The position numbers were made by a program, and so were the translations under genes. Shown here piece after piece: positions 15,285 through 24,000 of a stretch of 64,000 nt of DNA. Location of the stretch: assembly GCF_000173075.1 (NCBI RefSeq), contig NZ_ABVL01000028.1, positions 1 to 64,000 of the forward strand. The letters are read 5' to 3'. Every line of letters begins with the position of its first letter. Positions within the stretch are counted from its first letter, which is position 1. The notes beneath the pieces were generated by a model that made no database searches, was not told the origin of the DNA, and saw nothing but the letters and a program-made list of their open reading frames with translations. The stretch comes from Chthoniobacter flavus Ellin428 (GTDB lineage: Bacteria > Verrucomicrobiota > Verrucomicrobiia > Chthoniobacterales > Chthoniobacteraceae).

Positions 15285-16772
15285 TCATGAGGCCATGCGG
15301 ATCGGCATTTCGTAGAGTCCGTAGGTGTCGAAGAGAGTGCGGTTGGTCCAGTGCTTAAATTTGCCAGAGCGATTGCCGTGTTTGCGCCACAGCCATTGCC
15401 GAAGCCGATGGGCAACGAAGTCATTCAATTGTCGAAAGCTCCGGTGGTAGTGGGCGAGGGCAAAGTAATTGCCCCAGCCACGGGTCACTTGGTTGATCTC
15501 ATGCACAGTTTGCCCGGTTACTCTCCAGGTGGTGGATCGTCGTGTTAGTTCACGCACACGGTTCCGGAGAGACTGCTTTGCGGCAGGGCTCGGTTCCGTG
15601 TGCACATACGGCGTCCCCTTTTTCGATTGTTGCCAGCGGAAGGTAAAGCCCAGGAACTCAAAGCCACTCTCGCAGCTCTGCACCACCCGGGTCTTGGTTT
15701 CGTTCAGGGTTAGCCCTCGACTTTGCAGCCAGCGGGCCAGCCGCTCCTTCATACCCCGACCTTCTCCGGGCCGACAGAGGATCACCAGATCATCCGCATA
15801 GCGTATCATCCGTGGTTTCTGTTGGCAGTGGTCATTCACACTATCATCCAAGGGATGAAGGTAAATGTTCGCCAGCAACGGCGAGATGACGCCGCCCTGC
15901 GGCGTACCGCAAGGGTTGGCCTTCATGCGCCGTCCCCCGCCTTCCTCTTCTTCAAGGATCGGGGCGCGCAACCATGCTTTGATGAGCTTGAGGATCATCC
16001 CGTCGCTCACGCGCCGGGCGACCTGCCGCATCAGCAATCGATGCGGGATCGTGTCGAAGTATTGCGCGAGGTCAGCATCGACCACTTCGGTCTTGCCCAT
16101 GCGCAATGCTTCCCGGATCTCTTCCACCGCTTGGTGGGCGTTGCGTCCGGGCCGAAAGCCATACGAGCGCGGATGGAAGTCCGCCTCGAAGATTGGCATC
16201 AGCACCAGATACACCGCCATTTGCACCACTCGATCTTTCAGCGTTGGTATTCCCAACCCACGATACCCTCCACTGGCTTTGGGGATCTTCACCCGGCGCA
16301 CCGGCGCAGGCCGATACGTCTTGCCGTGAAGTTCCTCGCGCAGCCCATTCAGCCACGCTGCTTCCACCTGCGCATCGGCGGCCAGTTTCTCGATGGTCAC
16401 TCCATCGACTCCGGCCGCTCCTGCGTTCGCTTTCACTCGCCGCCATGCTGCTGCCAGCACATCGGCGCGTTGCACTTCTCCATACAGACTCCAAAACCGA
16501 TATTCCGGTTTGGACTGCGCTTTCCGATACAGGGTGATTTGCAGTTGCCGGACTTTATCGGGTGCTGGTAGCCCTCGCGGGCCGTCACCACGTCCTTCCC
16601 TGCTCTTCTCTCCTGCGGAACAAGTGACGTCCCTTCGCTCCTCCGTGGGTTGCCCGAACCAAAGGTCCGGCACGATATCATCGCTACTACGAACGCCTCC
16701 GACTTCTGCCACGGCCCGCACCGCCTTCTCCGTCTCCGGAGTTGTGCCGTCGGTTGAGTCTTTACTCGCCAT
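15285..16772 (-). CDS. ltrA: Group II intron reverse transcriptase/maturase
   Basis: This 495-residue protein has the full reverse-transcriptase domain. It contains PKASGGYRGLGIPTLKDRVV, SYGFRPGRNAHQAVEEI, VVDADLAQYFDTIPH, TPQGGVISPLLANIYLH, and the catalytic MIRYADDLVI at about residue 324 with its two aspartates. The thumb and X/maturase domain follow (GFEFLGFTFRW, RGWGNYFA). No HNH endonuclease motif is visible at the C-terminus, which ends soon after the maturase domain. The protein helps its intron fold and splice and copies it into DNA. The start at 16772 gives a roughly 80-residue low-complexity N-terminal extension, so a later start is possible. Confidence 0.95.
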   Translation of the reverse strand: MASKDSTDGTTPETEKAVRAVAEVGGVRSSDDIVPDLWFGQPTEERRDVTCSAGEKSREGRGDGPRGLPAPDKVRQLQITLYRKAQSKPEYRFWSLYGEVQRADVLAAAWRRVKANAGAAGVDGVTIEKLAADAQVEAAWLNGLREELHGKTYRPAPVRRVKIPKASGGYRGLGIPTLKDRVVQMAVYLVLMPIFEADFHPRSYGFRPGRNAHQAVEEIREALRMGKTEVVDADLAQYFDTIPHRLLMRQVARRVSDGMILKLIKAWLRAPILEEEEGGGRRMKANPCGTPQGGVISPLLANIYLHPLDDSVNDHCQQKPRMIRYADDLVILCRPGEGRGMKERLARWLQSRGLTLNETKTRVVQSCESGFEFLGFTFRWQQSKKGTPYVHTEPSPAAKQSLRNRVRELTRRSTTWRVTGQTVHEINQVTRGWGNYFALAHYHRSFRQLNDFVAHRLRQWLWRKHGNRSGKFKHWTNRTLFDTYGLYEMPIRMAS

Positions 16773-17096
16773 GACAGACCTCCCCGTTTACCCGAGCGTC
16801 ACTTCCCGACATGTCGCCCACGCAGACCCCGCCGGTCCATTGCCAGAACCCTCGACGGTTGGTCCGGGTTCCAGTTCTGCGGCCTTCGCCCACAATTGAG
16901 GGGCTCGGCTGCCGGGAGTACTTTTTCGAGGCTCATTTATGTGGTTCATGTGTTCATTGCGACCTGCCGGTTCGACTCCATGCCTGCTCCCCACCCCGCC
17001 TCGCGGCGACGCAGTTGGCACGGTCTGCGGTGCTGAACCGTCTAATTGCACCGACGGGACTTTCACCCGCGCTGACGCCCGCTTCACGGGCGCACC

Positions 17097-17147
17097 AACT
17101 GTGAAGAGTCGACCCCGAGTTCGACTTCCGACCCCGAGTTCGACTTC
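17097..17147. repeat. Direct repeats of GACCCCGAGTTCGACTT
   Basis: Two copies of CGACCCCGAGTTCGACTTC follow the right end of the first terminal-inverted-repeat element. The same kind of short amplification is found after the second element (17791-17830) and at 10905-10965. Confidence 0.8.
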
Positions 17148-17205
17148 TCAGGACCGAGACCGTTAACCAAGGCGACCCGCGTAATTGTGCAGGTCGGAAC
17201 GACCC

Positions 17206-17637
17206 CTATCTTCCCGATTCCGTCTCGTCCCAATGCCAGGAATCCACATCGAACCAGATGAGAGCGTCGGGGAGCACGTGAATTCTCCAAATGCAGGCTC
17301 TTCTCGTCGGCGACTCCAGGACCCGAGGCCTGGTCGACAGGATGAGATCCGTCTCCGGCGCACGCAACTCGTAGACCTTCGGTGGGGCGTCTGCGGTGTA
17401 TAACTGGGCCTGAACCCCGTCACCTAAATAACAACGCAAGCCAATGAAATCGACGTCTTCGGATATATAAACCTTGAGAACTACATCACCGGGATTTCCG
17501 TCTTTTTGCGTCCTTTCCGCTTCCACGCCGAGAGGCATCGGATCTTCCCAGCCAGGCTGATTTTCCCATGGGAGTTTTACCGGAACGCGGCGTTTCATCT
17601 TCGGTTCCACCGGTTTTTTGGAAGGCAAATTATCCAT
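17206..17637 (-). CDS. Partner-family (PF-B) protein, single-domain form
   Basis: The ATG at 17637 (MDNLPSKKPVEPKMKRRVPV) is chosen because upstream codons lie in the repeat element. The 143-residue protein has KLPWENQPGWEDPMPLGVE, then DVDFIGLRCYLGDGVQAQLY, PPKVYELRAPETDLILSTRP and DSWHWDE. These align closely with the first domain of the 20309-21070 protein. The helical second domain is absent. It is flanked on both sides by copies of the 146-bp element in the same orientation (15034-17116 and 17660-17804), like a small movable cassette. An orphan immunity-like role is inferred. Confidence 0.8.
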   Translation of the reverse strand: MDNLPSKKPVEPKMKRRVPVKLPWENQPGWEDPMPLGVEAERTQKDGNPGDVVLKVYISEDVDFIGLRCYLGDGVQAQLYTADAPPKVYELRAPETDLILSTRPRVLESPTRRACIWRIHVLPDALIWFDVDSWHWDETESGR

Positions 17638-17659
17638 CGTGCGAGATAGCCGGGTAACC

Positions 17660-17804
17660 GGGGTCAATTCTTCACAGTTCACAGATAGCCACGTCGAAGC
17701 GTCTTTCAGCGAAACGCCGTGAAGGGAACAACGCGCTCTCCGCCATATAAGGCATGGTGGACTAAGTGTTACCAAAGTAGTGTCAACTGTGAAGAGTCGA
17801 CCCC
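17660..17804. mobile_element. MITE-like element, copy 2 (intact, uninterrupted)
   Basis: This 145-bp element has inverted ends GGGGTCAATTCTTCACAGTT and AACTGTGAAGAGTCGACCCC. Its interior is nearly identical to copy 1 without the intron (one base shorter at CCATATAAGG). It serves as the empty site that defines the intron boundaries. The right end is followed by a second GACCCCGAGTTCGACTAC. No coding capacity. Confidence 0.85.
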
Positions 17805-17830
17805 GAGTTCGACTACGACCCCGAGTTCGA

Positions 17831-18097
17831 CTACTTCTCCCTCATCTCCTTCTCGTATTGGGCATTGATCGCGGCCAGCGCCGCCTCATATTTCGCCCGC
17901 GCCTTTTTTTCCTTTTCGATTTTGTCCGGGTCGTCGGGAAAGGGCCGTTCCTTGTAATATACGGCCGACGCATTCAGCCGAGCATCGGCCCGACGCAATT
18001 CTTCCGGGGTTGGCCTTTCTCGGTCAAATGGGCCTTCGAAACGGTCGTCGAGGATGCACTCATCGTCCTGGTCGGACTCGTTTGGCAGAGTGTTCAT
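17831..18097 (-). CDS. Putative immunity-type partner of the orphan C-terminal cassette
   Basis: This 88-residue acidic protein starts MNTLPNESDQDDECILDDRF and ends in a long charged helix (KKARAKYEAALAAINAQYEK). Its start overlaps the stop of the 18094-19971 cassette by four bases (ATGA), the same arrangement as at 11356/11359. No family is recognised. Small, acidic, helical and coupled to a toxin-like C-terminus fits an immunity protein; that is an inference. Confidence 0.7.
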   Translation of the reverse strand: MNTLPNESDQDDECILDDRFEGPFDRERPTPEELRRADARLNASAVYYKERPFPDDPDKIEKEKKARAKYEAALAAINAQYEKEMREK

Positions 18098-19971
18098 AGG
18101 TCAGTACGTGAGTAAATAGTATTCTCGGGAAATCTCGCTTGCAACTCTTTCATAATCTCATGCGCGAAGATCTGGCTGGACTGCGTTTTGCCGATCTTGT
18201 TTGCCGCTCTCTCCGCAAACTGCCGGTTGCGCACCGTGGACATGGCGTCTTTATAATCCTGCACCAGATCTTCGACGCGCGGCCACCCCTTGGCGGGTCG
18301 TTGCAGGCGAAAAAGAACCGCGCCACCCTTGGGCGTCGGGCAGACGATGCGGATTTCCTTCAGATTGTATTTCGATGCGAATGCCAGATCTCCCTCTGAG
18401 AAAGCATTCCCACAAGGATGATTGTGCGTAAAGATGGTGTTTTCTAACTTCTCTTTTAGCTTGGCCTTATCCTCGTCTTTGAAATCGATGATGTCCTTTT
18501 CTCCCGACGTCTTTTCCAGCACCACGCTGCCGTCCGGTCCATAAGCCGTCCCATGCTCGATTGGTTCATTGATCACCTTTGCTTCCTCGACGGTAGCTCG
18601 CTGAGGTTCCTCTAGAACTCCCTTTCCTGGCTCCGGTGGCGTTACTCGGTCCAGAGGGTGGGTATAGAAGGTTGTTCGCACGGAATCCCCTAGTTCCTCC
18701 TCCTCGGAATTCGTGGATGCCTCGGGCACCGCCAGCCGCGTTTCCGCCTGTGGGACGGTCTGCAGTTTCCCCTGAGCGTCGCGGATGGCGACGTTGGGGT
18801 CGGGCGTGTCGGGGAGCGGACCTGCTTCCAGCGTGCCGGTCCGGCCGTCTTGGGTTTCGACGGGCAGGCCGCGGTGGGCGTCGGTGACTTCGCCCCAGGG
18901 GCCGGGTTTCGCGGGTGCGGTGTTAGGATTGGCGGACGTGTTAGGAACGGTGGCGCCGCGCTGCGGTGAAGGGGCATCGCCGCCCGCGGCACCCGCGAGG
19001 CGCGTGTCGGCCAGTGGGACTTCCCGCAGCGCTCCCTTGGCATCGCGGATGGCCACGTTGGGGTTGGGGATGTTGGGGAGTGGGCCTGCGGCCAGGGTGC
19101 CGGTCCGGCCGTCTCGCGTTTCGACGGGCAGGCCGCGATGGGCGTCGGTCACTTCGCCCCACGGGCCGGGATTCGCCGGCGTGTTCGGCTGCGCTGCTGT
19201 CCCACGTGGAACATTCGGCGCGGCGGGGCGGACGTCGGCGGAGTCGAAGAGATGATAGTTCCCGTTGGCGTCCTGGATCGCCGCTCTTTGGGAATTGGCA
19301 TCGCCCAAGGTGCCGGTGATGCCGCTGCGCGATTCGACGCGGGTTCCGCGGTCCGCCTCGGTCACGCCCCAGGGACGCTCCGATGTTACCGATGTTACCG
19401 ATGTTACCGATGTTACCGGCATGGCCGGGGCCAGCGGCGAGGCTTTTGCGGGCACCGCGCCGGGCGCCGAGGGATCGTGGGAAGAAGGTGCAGGAGACAC
19501 CGCGCCGCCCTTGGGAGACGTTGTTTCCGCCGCCGGACGAGTGTCCGAGCCCGCGGGTCGTGGTATGAGTTGGGCCGCTGGCGGTGCCCCTGCATTGGAA
19601 GGTGTGGAAGCCGGAAGATCGGCGAGCTGGCGCTGGGCCCGGGCGAGGTCGAGGCCGTGCATGGCCACGGCCAGGCTGTTGCCGTCGCGCTTGGCCTGCT
19701 CCTGCTGCGCCTGGGCATCGGCGATGCGCTGCCGCAAGGCGGTCGCGGCATCGGGCGTCGGCGCGGAACCACTGGCTGGCGCGGCGGACGGCGTCGCATC
19801 CGGATCGGGACTCGACGGCGTATCTTGACGCGACGAGGACGCGGGCGTATCCGAGAGCGATGAACCCGATGTCGAGGCTGACCCAGTGGTGGGCGCAACG
19901 TCGCGCGGCCCGGCGGGCGAAGGAAATCGAGGAGCGGAAGGCGCGGGTAAGTGGGGTAAGTGTAAGTGGGG
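18094..19971 (-). pseudogene. Orphan C-terminal cassette of a large toxin-like gene, JAMM-like end
   Basis: The open frame runs from an in-frame TGA at 19972-19974, within the MITE-like element, to 18094. There is no ATG start; the first plausible one is a TTG at 19737. From about 19951 it is almost identical to residues about 805-1,200 of the 21071-25882 protein, including RQRIADAQAQQEQAKRDGNS, one WGVTEADRGT and two WGEVTDAHRG modules. It then has its own C-terminal domain. That contains IFTHNHPCGNAFSEGDLAF, an HxHP-x-S-x-x-D arrangement typical of JAB/JAMM metal-binding domains, with acidic residues upstream. The N-terminal and hydrophobic regions are missing, so it resembles an orphan toxin cassette that may be expressed only after recombination. 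Confidence 0.75.
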
Positions 19972-20113
19972 TCAACTCTTCACAGTTGCCAGATAGCCGC
20001 GTCGCAGCGTCTTTCCGCGAAACGCCGTGAAGGAAACAACGCACTCTCCGCCATATGAAGGCATGGTGGACTAGGTGTTACCAAAATAGTGTCCACTGCG
20101 AAGCGTTGACACC
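19968..20113. mobile_element. MITE-like element, copy 3
   Basis: This 146-bp copy has a perfect left end (GGGGTCAACTCTTCACAGTT) and a decayed right end (CCACTGCGAAGCGTTGACAC). The interior carries about ten substitutions against copies 1 and 2, so it is the oldest of the three. It lies exactly where homology of the orphan cassette to the large gene begins (19951). The 195 bp from here to 20308 contain no gene. Confidence 0.8.
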
Positions 20114-20308
20114 GTTTTCCGGATATTGACCCCGCGTTCCGGATACGTTCACCGTGCCCCGCGCGGTCTTCGCGCTGTGAATATATGTCTGTTGAGTGAC
20201 CCTTCTTCTCGCCCTAACTCGAGCGGGGCGAGAACTGGAGAACCAGAGGCAAGCAACATCTCAAGCTCCGCGAACCACCTCGTCCGGCAATTCGGATTTC
20301 GCGGCGGC

Positions 20309-21070
20309 CTAACTCTCCAGTCCCAAGGATATTCTCCCAGCCCGAGTCTTCAACGCCTGCATCCTTTGGCGAATGAGTGGGGCGTTTTCCAGGAGCGCCT
20401 GGATTTCCTCCGGGGTTCGCTTCGGTAGCGGGTGATGGAAATTCAAGTGATTTTCGAACTCCTCGTCGGTCAGCTTCGAAAATATCGTAGACTCACGGCG
20501 CCTGGCGATCTTGTCCGCCCGCTGCTCGAGTCTCCACAGCGCTGAAGCGTCATCGTGGATCTTCTGCACCAGCGGCGGAACGGGCGGCCGAGGCTTCTCA
20601 CGACGACGTTCCTCCTCGTCCCAGTGCCAGGCGGCCACCTCGAACCGGATGTCGTTGCCGGCAAGAAGGCGAATTTTCCAAGCACAGAAAATTTGTGTCG
20701 ATGACCGGTAGTGTCGCGGCCGGGTCGACAGAATGAGATCTGTCTCCGGGGCCTGCAGGTCATAGATCTTCGGCGGCTCGTCCTCGGTGTATACCTGCGC
20801 CTGAGTCCCTTCGCCCAAAGAGAAACACACGCCCACGAAATCGACGGCGTCGCAGATCCGGATCTTCAGGCCAATGACTTTATCTCCAGAATTTTCAAAC
20901 CGAAGCGTCGGGTCCACCTCAATGCCATCAACTCGCATGGGCTCTCTCCAGCCGGGCTGGTCATCCCAGGGGAGTTTCCGAGGGATCGGGAGCTCCATTT
21001 CGGCTAATTGTTGGGAAAGCCAGTCGTCCATGGTAAGAGACAAGTTTGGGATTGATTGAGACTGTACCAT
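20309..21070 (-). CDS. Partner-family (PF-B) protein, two-domain form, paired with the 1,603-residue protein
   Basis: Its ATG follows the stop of the large gene with no gap (TAA then ATG), so it is cotranslated and is the likely partner. The 253-residue product has the PF-B core (GTQAQVYTEDEPPKIYDLQA, PETDLILSTRP, VAAWHWDEEE) and then a helical domain (LVQKIHDDASALWRLEQRAD ... LPKRTPEEIQALLENAPLIR). It aligns along its whole length with 9142-9957. No signal peptide is present. If the large protein is a toxin this would be its immunity protein or chaperone; the four other copies would then be orphan partners. Confidence 0.85.
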   Translation of the reverse strand: MVQSQSIPNLSLTMDDWLSQQLAEMELPIPRKLPWDDQPGWREPMRVDGIEVDPTLRFENSGDKVIGLKIRICDAVDFVGVCFSLGEGTQAQVYTEDEPPKIYDLQAPETDLILSTRPRHYRSSTQIFCAWKIRLLAGNDIRFEVAAWHWDEEERRREKPRPPVPPLVQKIHDDASALWRLEQRADKIARRRESTIFSKLTDEEFENHLNFHHPLPKRTPEEIQALLENAPLIRQRMQALKTRAGRISLGLES

Positions 21071-24000
21071 TTATTGGCCGTCCCTCAAGGTTTTCAAGTT
21101 CTTTATCTCGGCTACCACTTTGTTTACCTTGTTCCGGAGTCGATTGCCAAACATGCCCTCGTTTAATTGCCGAAGCGCCTTCTCGTAGAAAGCCTTTTGC
21201 ACATTGTATCGATTCTCGTCCAGCGGCTTGAGGTAACCAAGTTCAGAAGTGTCTTCACTTTCAGCATATTGGGCCAGTTGCCGGACGGCTTCGCCGACTA
21301 GGACGCGCCGCTTTTCGGGATCCTTGATGATTTCCGGCCAGGACATTTTCTGGTAATCTGGATGGTTTGGATCGTGAGCCATCTTGTAACTGCGAAAAAG
21401 GGTTTCCAAAGTCTGAATCGCTTCCTGTTGCTTTTCCGGGTTCGCTTGCAGTCGGTCGACAGCATCGATGATATCTGCGACTGTCAGATGCTGCTGTAAC
21501 TTGCGATAGCTGTTCCACTTGACCCCACGGGCTCGCTCTGGCGACCGGAGAAATTCCTGGCTGTCGTCCAGGATATCGATGGCGTGGGTATATTCTTCAG
21601 CCGGAGTCGCACGCGCGACGATTTGTGCTACCTCCTCGTTGTCCCTGGATTTTGCCAGCACATGGTCGGACACGTCCTTTTTCGACAAATTGACCTTCAC
21701 CGGAGAGGAATTCGGGTCATTCGGGTTCCAATTCGAGTTTACCATGGCATTCACTCCGGCATTCGCATCCCGGTTGGGAGTGACCCCCACCTGCTGAAAC
21801 AACGGATCGTATTCGCTATGCGCGAGGTCGACTTCCTTTGCCACGTGATCAGCAAACCAAGCGTCTTCCGGCTGGTAGAACCGCACATTCTCGAAGTCCT
21901 CCAATTGCGGATTTCCTTCGCCTGATTTAAACCAGAATCGATTAGCGCCGTATCCAACTACTGTGCCTTTTCGCCCGTCTCTGGTTTCAATATCCCTGCC
22001 GATATCATTCGCCCCGACCTCGCCCCAGCCTTCATCCGGGTCTCTCGGGCCGAGGAGATATGCTCTCTCCTCAAATGTCCCGCTGCTGAGACGATCTCTC
22101 AGCGCTTGTCTGGCGGCGGCCGGAGTTTCGAAGGTTGCGGAGATATGGCCATCTGGCTCCACGACGGCCGCTCGATTGCCGGACATTTCCACATGCGGCA
22201 TCGCCGGGTTGGCCGAGGAAGATGCCTTTCCCGTAGGCTCACTCAAGCGACTCCCACCCACCGACCCTGCCAGCCGCGTTTCCGCCTGCGGGACGGTTTG
22301 CAGTTTCCCCTGGACGTCGCGGATGGCGACGTTGGGGTTGGGGGTATTGGGGAGTGGGCCCGCCTCTAGCGTGCCGGTCCGGCCGTCTTGCGTTTCGATG
22401 GCCAGGCCGCGGTGGGCGTCGGTGACTTCGCCCCATGGGCCGGGTTTCGCGGGTGCGGTGTTAGGATTGGCGGACGTGTTAGGGACGGTGGCGCTGCTCT
22501 CCGGTGAAGGGGCATCGCCGCCCGCGGAACCCGCGAGGCGCGTGTCGGCCAGTGGGACTTCCCGCAAGGTCCCCTGGGCATCGCGGATGGCGACGTTGGG
22601 GTTGGGAGTATTGGGGAGTGGGCCCGCGGCCAGGGTGCCGGTCCGGCCGTCTCGCGTTTCGATGGGCAGACCGCGGTGGGCGTCGGTGACTTCGCCCCAC
22701 GGGCCGGGCTGGGCCGCGGTGTTAGGCTTCGCCGCTGTCCCACGTGGAACATTCGGCGCGGCGGGGCGGACGTCGGCGGCGTCGAAGAGATGATCGTTCC
22801 CGTTGGCGTCGCGGATCGCCGCTTTTTGGGAATTGGCATCGCCCAAGGTGCCGGTGATGCCGTTGCGCGATTCGACACGGGTTCCGCGGTCGGCCTCGGT
22901 CACGCCCCAGGGGCGCTCCGATGTTACCGATGTTACCGGTATGGCCGGGGCCGGCGGCGAGGCTTTTGCGGTCGCCGCGCCGGGTGCCGCGGGATCGCGG
23001 GAAGAAGGTGCAGGAGACACCGCGCCGCCCGTGGGAGACGTTGTTTCCGCCGCTGGACGAGTGTCCGAGCCCGCGGGTTGTGGTATGAGTGGGGCCGCTG
23101 GCGGTGCCCCTGCATTGGAAAGTCTGGAAGCCGGAAGAGCGGCGAGCTGGCGCCGGGCCTGGGCGAGGTCGAGGCCGTGCATGGCCACGGCCAGGCTGTT
23201 GCCGTCGCGCTTGGCCTGCTCCTGCTGCGCCTGGGCGTCGGCGATGCGCTGCCGCAAGGCGGTCGCGGCATCGGGCGCCGGCGAGGTACCACCGGCCGGC
23301 GCGGCGGACGGCGTCGCGTCCGGATCGGGACTCGACGGCGTATCTTGACGCGATGAGGAGGCGGGCGTATCGGAGAGCGATGAACCCGATGTCGAGGCTG
23401 GCCCAGTGGTGGGCGCAACGTCGCGCGGCCCGGCGGGCGAAGGAGATCGAGGAGCGGAAGGCGCGGGCGGCGATGATAGCCCAGGCGTTTGGGGGAGAGG
23501 CGCGGTTTCGGGCATGGGCGCGCCGGCCGAAGATCCGCCGCGCGGCCCCGAAGTGGGTGTGATTTCGACACTGGTATTGCCGTAGGGTTTTCCTCCGGTG
23601 AGCGCCTGTCGCGCGGTGATCTGCGGGTCCGTCCCGAGCGTTTCCCCGCGATCGAGCGCGGCTTTCATTTGCGTCGCGACCGAGTTATAAATCTCCCGCT
23701 CGCCGGGGTTGAGGGGGCGGCGCAAGGCCTGCGCGGTGACGGCGTCGACGCCGGGAAAGCGCGCGGCAATTTCCGCGTCGCTCAAGGCGTCGCGACTGCC
23801 CAGCCCGTATTGGTCGCGGAGGTAACCGCGCGTCGTGACTTCGCTGGCCACTTCGTGGGGGATGTCATTCACCGTGATCCCGTGGCCGGCCATGATGCCG
23901 CCGATGAGCGCGGCCTGGACTGCGCCGGAGAGCGTCTGGCCTTCGTCGGAAAGTCCCAGCGCCCTGGCGCCTTCCTTGATCGTGGTGTCGATGGCCACGT

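Larger units (their letters stand above)
15159..17095 (-). mobile_element. Complete group II intron
   Basis: On the minus strand the intron starts GTGCGCCCGTGAAGCGGGCG and continues to GCGCGGGTGAAAGTCCCGTC, a typical bacterial group II 5' end. It ends CTCTAC at 15159. Comparison with the uninterrupted element at 17660-17804 gives the boundaries exactly: AGTTG, then intron, then ACACTACT, without target duplication. It carries an intact reverse transcriptase/maturase gene (15285-16772) and a domain V (15225-15263). A full-length ORF, a recognisable domain V and clean ends suggest it may still splice and move. Confidence 0.92.
15034..17116. mobile_element. MITE-like element, copy 1, split by a group II intron
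   Basis: The left end GGGGTCAACTCTTCACAGTT (15034-15053) and right end AACTGTGAAGAGTCGACCCC (17097-17116) are 20-bp inverted repeats with one mismatch. Without the intron at 15159-17095 the element is 146 bp and matches the copies at 17660-17804 and 19968-20113. It encodes no transposase, so it would depend on one supplied elsewhere. Its interior is highly conserved (AGCGAAACGCCGTGAAGGGA). Confidence 0.8.
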
